Part shown: positions 47,237 through 56,978 of the stretch, piece by piece
Layout of the letters: each line of letters opens with the position of its first letter
Position numbering within the stretch: position 1 is the stretch's first letter
DNA from: Ricinus communis
Lineage: Eukaryota; Streptophyta; Magnoliopsida; Malpighiales; Euphorbiaceae
DNA: 64,000 nucleotides
Direction: 5' to 3'
Assembly: GCF_019578655.1 (NCBI RefSeq)
Contig: NC_063260.1
Location: forward strand, 15,192,001 to 15,256,000
Notes under the pieces: model-generated
What the model was told of the DNA's origin: nothing
Seen by the model: the letters and a program-made list of their open reading frames with translations, nothing else
Database searches by the model: none
Program-made: the position numbers and the translations under genes

Positions 47237-48331
47237 ACCATTTGGAATTTCTTCCGGAAATAAATCTTCATAAACCTACAAAAGATCAACAACAACACTA
47301 GGCAAACAATTGGTTATTTCGTTAGAAATATGCAAAATCTCCTTGTACATAAGTACAAGCATGTATTGTCTCAAAAGCATAGCTTTCTTCACATCACTCA
47401 TTTTTGCATAAACACTCATTTTTCCTTCATTTGAACCTTCTTTGTTTTCTCTCACCATGTGTTTCCCATTTTGGTCAAGAGAATTGGAATTTTTAGGTTC
47501 ACTCATCTCACCTTTTTCTTTACTCTCAAAGGTTTCCCTTCCCAAAGAATTTCGCAATGAAGAACCCATTTCTTCATATTGTTGCTTGATGCGCATTTGG
47601 TCTTCAAAAATCTGTTTTGGAGTTAATGGTCCAAGGTTAGACCTTTTTCCATCCATAGTCAAAGTATACATATTTTTGAATCCATCATGACTAGCCCTTC
47701 TATCATATTGCCAAGGTCTCCCCAACAACATATGTCCAGCCAATATTGGCAACACATCACACAACACCTCATCCTTATATCTACCAATTTGAAAAGAAAC
47801 TAAAACTTGCTTATTTACCTTTACAACTCCACTTTCATTAAGCCATTGCAACTTGTATGGTCTTGGATGCTTGGTAGTAGGCAACTTCAATTTCTCCACT
47901 AGCAGAGTGCTTGCTACATTGGTACAACTTCCACTATCCACAATCATGTTGCACAACTTGTTAAAAATCAAACAATGAGTATGAAACAAATTTTCCCTTT
48001 GCTCCCTATGGAAATCATGTTTATTTTGCAAACTCAATGTTCTTTGAACAACAAGATTATCTCCCTTAGCACATTCAACATCACTACAATCTTCTAAAGA
48101 AGGCATATCATCATCACTATCCCCCTCACTCTCCGACTCAATATCACCATTCCTTAGAATCATAGCTTTCTTATTTGGACATTCCCTAGCAATGTTAGCA
48201 ATGTGCCCATGACCCAAACACTTAAAACATTTGATTCCCCTAGTTTGGGTTGGTTGATTCTCACCCTTTCCCTTATTACCCAAGTCAATTTCTCCAAGAA
48301 GAAGAAGAACCCATATTTGGTTTAGAATCAT
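47237..48331 (-). pseudogene. CRM-like zinc knuckle and aspartic protease
   Basis: Contains the nucleocapsid knuckle beginning CFKCLGHGHIAN, with three extra residues from a 9-bp duplication (48,187-48,204). An acidic linker is followed by protease, with the active site IVDSGSCTNVASTLLVEKL and the second-half motif LAGHMLLGRPWQYDRR. It ends NCLPSVVVDLL before a TAG. It is offset in frame from gag upstream. Confidence 0.87.
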
Positions 48332-49131
48332 TCCTCTTTCTTTTCAATTGCCTTTCCACTTTCATGGCCAAATTCACCATATCTTCAATCTCCACATAAT
48401 GTTGGAAATCAACAACATCAGCAATGCTTTTGTTTAGCCCTCTCAAGGACCTTGCCATGGTAGCTTCACAATCTTCTACCACATTTGCTCTAATCATAGC
48501 CTTCTCTATTTTTTTGTGATACTCCTCCATACTCATGGATCCTTGATTTAGAGTTTGTAACCTTTGATGAAGCTCTCTATAGTATTTGGCTTGGAACAAA
48601 CCTCTTTCTCATGATTTGCTTCATTCCCTCCAAGACTCCACTGGTCTTTCTCCATTTCTACGTCTTTCCTTGCAATATTGATCCCACCAAATAATTGCAT
48701 AATCACTAAACTCAACAGCAGCAAGTTTTACCTATTTTTCCTCCGAATAATTATGACATTCGAACATGAGTTCCACTTTCCGCTCCCATTCAAGGTACAC
48801 ATCTGGATCATTTCTTCCTTGGAATGAAGGAATCTTCATTTTGATGCTTCCAAGGTTGCGATCAACATCATCATTTGGATGTCCTCTCCTAGCTTGTCTC
48901 CTAGGATTGATTTGTTGTCCTACCAAGGTGACTTGATCATCATCCAAAACATCCTCTCCTTCATATTCCTCTTAGTCAATTGGTGGATGTCTCCTTCGTC
49001 TAGGCTCTCCTTATAATTGGTTAAGGATGCCATCATGCCTCTCCAATTTTTCATTGACTCCCACCATCATATTAAACATTCTTTCGAATCACATGATCAT
49101 TTGTAGAAGAAGAACTTGTGTCTTTTGACAT
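48285..49131 (-). pseudogene. CRM-like gag
   Basis: The probable start codon at 49,131 gives MSKDTSSSTNDHVIR. After a frameshift near 49,090 the protein continues with EKLERHDGILNQL and then KIPSFQGRNDPDVYLEWERK (48,732-48,947). The retrotransposon gag core follows, with KYYRELHQRLQTLNQGSMSM and a long helical region to 48,285. Stops are near 49,014, 48,974, 48,731 and around 48,610. Confidence 0.82.
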
Positions 49132-49776
49132 GATTGTAAAACCTAAAATTTTAACAAAAAAAAATAGAAAGAAACAATCTCACAACACTCCCTCACGTGT
49201 TTCACTCAAAATTGATGTATACCACTCGTGTTTACCCTCAATTTTGGCTTTTTTTTTCTAATGATCTCACACTCTTGCCTTTTACCTCTCAAATTTGGCT
49301 TTTGATTTCTTAGATGAACTAAGTTTCTCAATCAAACAAAATTTTAAGAATGTAGTAATCAATGATAAAAAGAAATAAGGTAGGCTAACAAGAAAATAAT
49401 AAGGTAGGCTTAAAGAAATGAACAATTTGTAGCGAATAGGCTAATAGAAATGAAAAACAAAGATAGATCATCAAAGAACACAAAGATATAGAATTATAAA
49501 GATAGATCTCAATGGAATATGAAGAGTAAATTTTATTTTATGTAATCTGAGATCTAACACAAGAATATCAAAGATAACAAATTTTTTTCTTTTAGGATGA
49601 ATTTTTTTTTTTTTGATATATGCAAACAAAATCTTGAGATATGAAGAATAAAGATAAAAATAATAATAATAATAAAAAGAACAATAGATGGCAAAATGTG
49701 CAAAATATAAGATGAACACAAGATATTGAGAATTAAAAGATAGTATTGGATACGCAAACCTCAATCTTGAGCCAAT
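49132..49776 (-). other. Leader between PBS and gag of the CRM-like element
   Basis: AT-rich untranslated leader with an (AAT)n run near 49,655-49,677 and a poly(T) tract near 49,604-49,615. Its open frames are low-complexity and not called as genes. Confidence 0.6.
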
Positions 49777-49788
49777 GCTCTGATACCA
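49777..49788 (-). other. Primer-binding site of the CRM-like element
   Basis: TGGTATCAGAGC on the minus strand, four bases (TAAG) after the LTR end CATCA. It is complementary to the 3' end of plant initiator methionine tRNA. Confidence 0.9.
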
Positions 49789-49792
49789 CTTA

Positions 49793-50579
49793 TGATGGGA
49801 ATTGTAGGTTTCATCAATTAACTCCCCAATAGCAAAAATACTATGATAAGTTGAATTAGAAGAAAACTAGAAATTACCAATTTAATCCACAAATTCGGAT
49901 CGTTCAAAGATTGAAGTAAGAAGATGGATGCTACTTAACCCCTTTACCAACAAGGATAAAGATACTAAGATAGACTTTGAATTTCCTCTTATGCCACAAA
50001 CAAGAAAGTTTGATAAATAACAAGAAAACAAAGATTTAGATTTTGACACCACAAGCTAGAATAAAGCTTGATAAGTCACAAAGTTCAAGCAAGAAATTAA
50101 AGACAGAATTCTTCACAATAAAACTCAAACAAAATTTCATATATCAAATTCAATCATGCTCCAAAAGAAAGAAAACGACTTGTTTATATAGAGTACAAGT
50201 CCATGCACACACTACTAAAATAGACTCACACACATAGGATTACTTTTACTCTTAAATGGCCTTAGTAACCACTATCCACACTAATAGCCATTACTTGGTA
50301 TTAATTACCCCATTAACTTGTATATGGTGGCTCTTAATAACCACTACCCATATTGATAGCCATTACTTGGTATTAATTACCACATTAACTTGTATGGTGG
50401 CTACATGTAACCCTAATTGTTATTAACATAAAAACAAGTTAAATATTATTCCTTGGGCCTCCATGGATGCCTTATTAGGTTGAAGTTCTTGGGCTTTCCA
50501 AATGTCCCTAATTAAACCCAGTATGGCTTGTTGAAGCTTCTTGGATTTGGACCTTGTGATTGGGCCTTCTTGTACTATT
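49793..50579 (-). repeat. 5' LTR of the CRM-like element (first ~45 bp missing)
   Basis: Matches 42,359-42,758 followed by 44,222-44,610 in order. The LTR start (TGATGTGAATCC...) seen at 44,654 and 42,352 is absent; instead, at 50,580 the sequence jumps to a second partial copy. Confidence 0.82.
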
Positions 50580-50768
50580 TTGGTATTAATTACCACATTA
50601 ACTTGTATGGTGGCTACATGTAACCCTAATTGTTATTAACATAAAAACAAGTTAAATATTATTCCTTGGGCCTCCATGGATGCCTTATTAGGTTGAAGTT
50701 CTTGGGCTTTTCAAATGTCCCTAATTAAACCAAGATGGCTTGAAGCTTCTGGATTCGGACCTTCCTCA
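50368..50768 (-). repeat. Direct repeat of an LTR segment (~190-200 bp x 2)
   Basis: 50,368-50,562 (starting TGGTATTAATTACCACATTA) recurs at 50,581-50,768, nearly identical except for small changes at the right end. This makes a 213-bp-offset duplication at the outer edge of the 5' LTR. Confidence 0.85.
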
Positions 50769-52310
50769 GATCGGGCCAGATTATTTTCATGCTACATTAC
50801 TGACCACCTTTTCGACCACGAGCACAGCAGGACAGCCTCCACGATAGGCCCCAAAGGCGTCAGCACATCTGAGATGTTCTTCTTCTCGATAGCGGACGGG
50901 TCCCACCACAACCCGACTACTGGCCACACCAAGCCCCCTGACAAACCAAAGACAATACAGCACGAATCACGTTGCTAAATTTTCAATTCGTAGACCATGA
51001 GCGGCGCTTCCAATCTCTTCGATAGAAGCAAGTCAAGATTGGACAGTGTATTGACTTCACCACACTAGAGAGGGTCAGACTAGCCCTGGAGGTTAGAGAG
51101 CTCTTTGAGACCCTACCATATGCTCACTTCTTCAACATCATCGAGCCTACCTACCGGGAGCTCACTATAGAGTTATACAACACTTTCTTTCTACAACAGT
51201 AGATCACTGATTGGCATTAGTCAGATGCCATTTCTTTCAGGCTAGGGGGCCCACATTTCTCAATGATAGTGCCTCAATTTGGGATGCACCTGGAGTTATG
51301 GACTAAGCAAGAGATCACTAGAGAGGCTTACTAAGGGTGTTTATATACTCACCCTATCCTTTATGAGAGGATGTGGGATGAGATTATGACCAGGCTCGAG
51401 CATTACTACCCGAGCCGCTTGAAGGCATCCAGCATTCCAGACCGGCTCCAATATCTACATTCCCTGTTGGTCTACACCATTATAGGTAGAGGGGAGAGCT
51501 TTAGGGTAGTGATGCAGATTGATGTCTTCGTCCTTTGGGCACTACACCAGCATAGGAAACTAGATTTGGGCTATCTTCTAGCCAATTAGATCAAGACCTT
51601 TGTGAGGGAGTCCAGGAAGATACATATTTGTTTTGGCCCCTACACCACATGGTTGGCTAGGAGGTTGGATGTTTTGGATGGTTGTTTGAGTGGGACATGT
51701 TCTGATTAGTAGATGATTAACATACGGATGATGGCGGCCGGGGCCGGCATGCGAAAGTAGATTAGTCGATCGGATCTTGTGAGGTTAGTGTGAGGCCAGC
51801 CTGTAGAGCACCTAGACCCACCATAGATTATTTAGCTATAACCCGAGACATACCGCGTGTTTTCGCCCCTCTCCGGTGCTTCATCTTCATACACCGCTAA
51901 CACTTCCAAAGGTTTCGGAGATAGATGCTCTCATCGCTGCAGACAAGCCTTCGTGACCTCTGAGTAGCACTTCACTGAGTTCAGGCTGTTTTGGGAGGAG
52001 ACCAGAGACACATCTCAAGGTTTGAAACTAGTGCCGGCTTTGAGGCCCTAGAGAGCAAAGTTACATAACGATTAGATGGCGGCAGCTTAATCGCTAACCC
52101 TGCAAGGATGATGGAGTGCAACGATTGTTTGATGACCTGGGTGATATTGAACTAGATTGTATCCCCCGGACTCGATCCGCCACATCCACATGCTTTTCGG
52201 GACCTCCACCTGCCCACATGCCTGCTGAGCCTCTGGAGGATGCACCGATGCCACCAACCTCAATCTTCTTAAGACCCCCCAGCGCCACTTGAGCCGAGGA
52301 TGCATCGACA
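50769..52310 (+). pseudogene. Athila ORF2 (env-like) remnant
   Basis: After the CRM-like insertion the plus strand reads, through stops, VRELFETLPYAHFFNIIEPT then YRELTIELYNTFF (about 51,085-51,195), PQFGMHLELWTKQEI (51,270-51,315) and an open stretch at 51,371-51,589 with IGRGESFRVVMQIDVFVLWA and LDLGYLLAN. This order fits the ORF2 or env-like protein of Athila elements as I remember it. Its role is unproven in plants. No intact frame, signal peptide or membrane helix can be claimed. Confidence 0.7.
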
Positions 52311-53938
52311 ATTTTCAGCTCCTAAATGATCGAGCAGTCTTCCTTAGATTTTCTTTCATTTTTTACTTTTCTTTAGTTTATTTTACATACATGTTATCTA
52401 CTTGGATATTATTGATTTTGCTTTCCTTATTTGTACTTCCCTTGCGGGATACCCACTTTGTTTTACACTAAGGACAATGTGTCCTTCAAGTGTGAGGTGG
52501 GTAAACTGTATGTTCCTTTTTCTTTCCTCTGAATTTTAGATATGTCTAAAATTGCTATCGCTGATGTTGTATATTGTTAGGATGTTAGGATAATATGTCT
52601 TTATGCACTTGAGTTATGCTATTTTTGAGCTGTTAACGATTTGATTTATAGAATTGTAGTTACTTTAATTTGTTGTTCATTGTCCTTGGAAAACAATTAA
52701 TGGTGTTTAATACATCAACTTTGATAGGTTAAACCGGTGTTATTTAATTATTTCTCAAGTTGTCAAATTGTAATTTTGAATTTTGATTATGTCGTACGCA
52801 TCTATTTCTTAAGTGATGACCTAATTGATGATTTTGAGAACCAATTTTAATCCCATTTATGCCACACTTCAAATGTGAGATTTTGAGCCATTCTAAGCAT
52901 TCATTATACATATGCTCTTTATATTTCTTATTTGAGTATGCATTGTACTTGGCTTTGCTTCTAGAACTTGCTCTATAATGCTTGTTTAGGTTACATGAAT
53001 TCACGAATACCATGAGATGATTTGAGCAACTTAGGATTCACCATATTTGGCCAAAAGCCTACCCTTTGTGTTTCCCTTAGTTAGCCATGTTTGAGCCTTT
53101 ACCCCTTTTCTTAATTATTACACTTCACCCTTTACATCTTAGCCATTTCATTTTATCTTTCTTTTACCTTTATGTTGGATTTTTTTTTTTTGATTTGCTC
53201 ACTCTTATTTGGGATTAAAATGACATTTGCTATGTTTGTAAATTCACTAAGTTCTTTTTGATACTTTAGATGCTCCCTTCAATCTAAACTGTAATTTTAC
53301 TCTTTACTTTATTCAATTGTTCTCATAGTATGTAAAGTCGCTAGTCAGCCGTAAAAAATTCCTTATTTCTTTATCTCTTTATTGGATTGATAGCATTTTC
53401 GAGCGTTATTCTACAAATTGAGGATTTTAATGAATATTTTTAGGCATTTAATCCTTTGAGCATACATTGTTGTTTATTGCAAGAATTTCCGACATTTTCA
53501 TACTTCTTTCTTAAATCTCCATACCTTTACCTTAGCTCCATTACAACCCTGGTAAAGACCCTTTGATTTTGGTATTCATTTGTTTGTAGTAGCGAAGATA
53601 GGATTTATGAGCAAGCTTATGGTGAGCGGGTTTTGTGCATTTTCTTTGAGGGATTTATTTCTCACCTTATACACATTTTGAGTGGCTTGAGTGATGCTTT
53701 TGAGGCATTGGTTTTTTTATGTTTGTTATTGAGTTATTGTTTAAGTTATGTATGCATTGATATTATTTCCATTCTATGTTAATAATTTACAACTTGACTT
53801 ACGACTGAGTTTCTTTTGATATGTGTTGAATGCTATTTGTTGTGGCCTAGGGCATGAACTTTAAGGACTTGCTGACTGCATCTTTGTGAGTTGAGTTAAT
53901 TGTTTGAGGATAAGCAAAAGCTTAAGTGTAGGGTGATT
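52311..53938 (+). other. Athila 3' untranslated region and polypurine tract
   Basis: Contains ACACTAAGGACAATGTGTCC and TTCAAGTGTGAGGTGGG after ORF2, as I recall for Athila elements, and ends GAGGATAAGCAAAAGCTTAA then GTGTAGGGTGATT immediately before the LTR. Parts match 17,268-18,435. No coding frame is supported. Confidence 0.68.
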
Positions 53939-55407
53939 TGATGTGCATAGTTTTATACATGTTTGCTTGCATATTATTTTGCATTTTCTTAGCATTTATT
54001 GTGTTTTTATTCCAAGATCACCCGTGTTTTGTGTCTTTTTGTATTTCAGGAGATTTATAGGTCCATCATTAGTGGTCAATTTTAGATCAATTTTGGGCGA
54101 AAACAGACATAATCAGAGGCGTTTGACCTTGAGTTGACTTTTGGGAAGTCAACATGAGCAGTGTAGAAATTCTAGGTCATGTGGCTTAAGCACTTTGAAG
54201 CAACATGATTGTTGAGGGTAAACGCAGTGCATGTTGCTGGCACACGGTGACGCTGCTACATTCGAGAACACGGGCACGCAGGCGATTCGATTACGCCGCC
54301 TCGATTCGGCGTACACGATTCACAAGACACTCCAGACACTGTGCGACTGCGTGTTCAGGGAGACAAGATAAAATTGAACGAGCGAAAAAAGAGAAGGAAT
54401 TGGCAATTTTAACTCTTTATCTTCCTGTAGTTTTCTATACCGCGTTGGACATCCGGCGGCGCGCTTCAGGGAGGAGACTGATTCCACACATTGACATTAG
54501 ATTTGTAACTATAGATTCTCGAGATAAAAGGAGGTTTTGGAGCAAATCAAAAGGCATTTTGTAGAGATAAGTAGTATCAAGGCTTGGAAATGCTCATCCA
54601 ATTCTGTAGAAAAGGGTGTATCTGGTTTCGCTTTCTTTATTCTCATCAGAATTAAATTCCTATTTGTTTTGGACATGAAACATGTGTAGCTAGATTGATT
54701 AAACCCATTTAGGGTTCCTTATGCTATTGGTCGGTAACTTGAATTGTTAAGATTGTTTCGAAGTTTCTTTTTTTGTATTCTTTTTACAATTAATAATAAA
54801 GACCTAGTTTTCGTTACATTGAATGTATTAATTACTCTTCATAGAATTCTTTTAGCAATTGAGAAATTCTAATTGAGTTTGAAAATTTAATTGCAAGAAC
54901 AAATTAATTTTCACTTAGAGATAAGGTTAATTAATTCGCCGGATTAAGAATTAACAAAGCTTAATAGAGGTGGATTAAAGCTTAAGGCTAACTTAATAAT
55001 CAATTGTTAGAAAGAGATTCTAACTTTAGGTTCTTAGGTTTAGAAATTCGGTTGTCTCGAGAGGGAAACCGAATTCAGTTTAGAATTCGTTCACGGGTTG
55101 CATAATCAGGCTTAACAATCTGTTATCCTTTGTTTGGTTGCCAACTAGTCTAGGCATCCTTTGGGTTTACTTTCTTGCCTTGATTACTCTCTTTACTCGT
55201 TCATTCTCGCATTTCATTTAGAATTTAACTTTTAGTCATTAGTAAATTTAGAAACCTCCGTTATTAATTTTAGGCTAGATAACAAGGAACGAAGTAGTAA
55301 CTCTAGGATTTCACCATCCCAAGGAATACGATATTTTTAATACTTATCGTTGTGCTAGGCTGCATCAATAGGTTCACTGCCTTAGTTGTAGTTGCATAAG
55401 CATCTCA
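53939..55407 (+). repeat. Athila 3' LTR (1,469 bp)
   Basis: Starts TGATGTGCATAG, ends CATAAGCATCTCA. The second two-thirds match the truncated 5' LTR at 37,096-38,121, with many substitutions and small indels, so the element is old. A 119-codon open frame within it (54,205-54,564) is not supported by any motif. Confidence 0.83.
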
Positions 55408-55499
55408 CCACCAAACCTCTACCACATCTTGTACTTTCAATGGGCATAATCAAACATATCAAAGTATGGTCTTGTATGGTGAACTCCTTCATTGGCCAT
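55408..55499 (-). pseudogene. Copia gag start, cut by the Athila 3' end
   Basis: Minus-strand ATG at 55,499 reads MANEGVHHTRPYFDMFDYAH followed by a stop at the usual Trp position, then KYKMW. The pattern of a short start followed by an FDGxNYxxWK-like motif is typical of copia gag. It ends where the Athila LTR begins. Confidence 0.65.
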
Positions 55500-55544
55500 C
55501 TTGATTTTTTGCCCCCACACTTAAGCTTGATTTGTAAGTTTAAA

Positions 55545-55556
55545 GATCTAATACCA
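55545..55556 (-). other. Copia primer-binding site
   Basis: TGGTATTAGATC on the minus strand, two mismatches from TGGTATCAGAGC (initiator Met tRNA). Confidence 0.65.
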
Positions 55557-55567
55557 TTTATTAGCCC

Positions 55568-56641
55568 TGATAAACTAAGAAGGCGGATTGAATTAATGAC
55601 TTGAAAGAATAACAAGTAATTAAAATATTAGAGTGAAGAGAGAAGAAAGAAGAAAGAACACGCAAGTTTATAATCGCTTGGGTGTTAACTAACCCTGTGT
55701 TCACTCTTCAATCTCCAATTATGTGTTTTACTAATGACAGACATAATTGCAGTTGAGTTTTGATAAGGTCACTCCTAACTTAGTATTTAGGCTCATACCC
55801 AACCTTACAACTTGTATTTTATGGCTAACATACAACCTTACAAGAGTTTTGATCTTATACTAACTCTCCAACTCAATCCTAAGTGTTTAAGCTTACAATC
55901 ACACCTCACAAGAGCATTCAATGCTCTTACAACAACCTCACAAGTTTAATACATAAAGAAATTAATTTAGAAAAGTGTAAAATTCAAGAACTGTAATATG
56001 GCGCTTAAGAAGGTTCTTGATCAACCATAAATGTCTTTTGAAGGGGGTATTTATAGCCCCAAACTACCAAAGAGAGTTACCCTAAGAGTATAGGCTATAT
56101 CATTACTTCTAGCTCCTCATAATGCATTAAATGCACTGTTAGAGCATGATCCTAGTTGCAACTTCAATATCATGCTCTCGTCAATGTAAACACTTGATAT
56201 ATATATATGGTCAATTCTTGAACTTTCACGTGACTGGCAATCCATGTAGTACTATTTATGTGGAGGCAAAAAGTAATATTCTGGTCTTCCTAATGGGTAT
56301 GCATATTGTGGCCGTGATCTTATCAAGTTTGAGGGTAACATCTCTTTGGTAGTTTGGGCGTTATCTTCTTTGTGCTCATTTCATGGTTTCTCGTAGTCGC
56401 AATGGCTTACTCATAGTCATGATTTCTTCCTTACTACAATGACTTTTAGAAATATGATTTTTGCGCTCATAACAAGCTAATGGCAGTCGCAATTTAGGAG
56501 GCAAAAATGAATCTTAGGCCTTTTAGCATTAACTTAAAACCTACAAAAGAGACACTTAAAACACACAATTAGCACTACTTAATTTGATTGTTTAGATCAA
56601 GATCAAGGGTTTCTATGGTCATGAAATGATTTACGCTGACA
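55568..56641 (-). repeat. Copia LTR (SIRE-like), minus strand
   Basis: The minus strand starts near TGTCAGCGTAAATC at 56,641, has a TATA region (GGGGCTATAAATACCCCC near 56,045-56,062) and ends ...CTTAGTTTATCA at 55,568, just before a PBS and a gag start. It matches the plus-strand copy at 243-1,100 in several blocks. Exact ends are uncertain by about ten bases. Confidence 0.72.
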
Positions 56642-56644
56642 TAA

Positions 56645-56978
56645 GTTTTGATACCACTTGTTTTCCCTTAATGCACTAAGAGGGGGGTTAAATTGGTGTT
56701 TGGAAGGTTAAGGGGCAATTAAAAATTTGATTAGCTAAGAGAGTAAAGGAGGCAGATCAACATAGGGATTTATAGTGGCTCAAGTATTCATACATTAAAC
56801 CCTAATCTCAAATTGGGAATTCCACTAACAATAATCCTTTTACGGGTGAAAGATCAAACCCAAGTGTTTCTAAGCTCGCCCTAAAACTAATGCACTAAGA
56901 GTTTTCCCAAGCTAACTTTTAGAACTTATTATTTAGCCTCAAACTAAACCTTACAATAGTTTTTCAATCTAAGCTAAT
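56645..56978 (-). repeat. 3' end of a second copia LTR with its primer-binding site
   Basis: The minus strand reads a GAGCCACTATAAATCCC block, a CCCCCCTCTTAGTGCATTAA tail, the LTR end AAAACA at 56,659, and then the PBS TGGTATCAAAAC (56,656-56,645). The pyrimidine tail before AACA is typical of plant copia LTR ends. Everything downstream of the PBS is replaced by the LTR starting at 56,641, and the upstream end is cut at 56,978. Confidence 0.68.

Larger units (their letters stand above)
41917..50580 (-). mobile_element. CRM-like Ty3/gypsy chromovirus nested in Athila (minus strand)
   Basis: On the minus strand: LTR (50,579-49,793), PBS, gag, protease, RT, RNase H, integrase, polypurine tract, LTR (44,654-42,359, split by a solo LTR), then an extra LTR start (42,352-41,917). 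Pol is nearly open, with only a few stops. The two LTR copies of the block 42,359-42,758 / 49,793-50,187 differ at seven positions in about 404 by my count, so this is among the youngest insertions in the window. The CRM-like assignment is from remembered RT and integrase style. Confidence 0.85.
37096..55407 (+). mobile_element. Athila-type Ty3/gypsy element, internally deleted and interrupted
   Basis: Truncated 5' LTR, PBS, gag, protease, a spacer, an env-like ORF2, a long 3' untranslated stretch, a polypurine tract and a full 3' LTR, all on the plus strand. RT, RNase H and integrase are absent: protease is followed within about 150 bp by the spacer normally found after pol. A minus-strand CRM-like element occupies 41,917 to about 50,765. 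Without it the Athila copy is roughly 9.5 kb. Confidence 0.85.

Noticed and set aside
45167..49131. Integrated plant pararetrovirus
   Set aside because: The order protease, RT, RNase H, integrase with LTRs, PBS and PPT, and no movement-protein motif, identifies a gypsy retrotransposon.
49471..49764. Hydrophobic minus-strand frames that could encode a small membrane protein
   Set aside because: Low-complexity AT-rich leader of the CRM-like element with an AAT microsatellite; no conserved feature.
54205..54564. 119-codon plus-strand frame, rich in Arg
   Set aside because: It sits inside the Athila LTR in the region of ACACGG-type words; the equivalent part of other LTR copies is not open.
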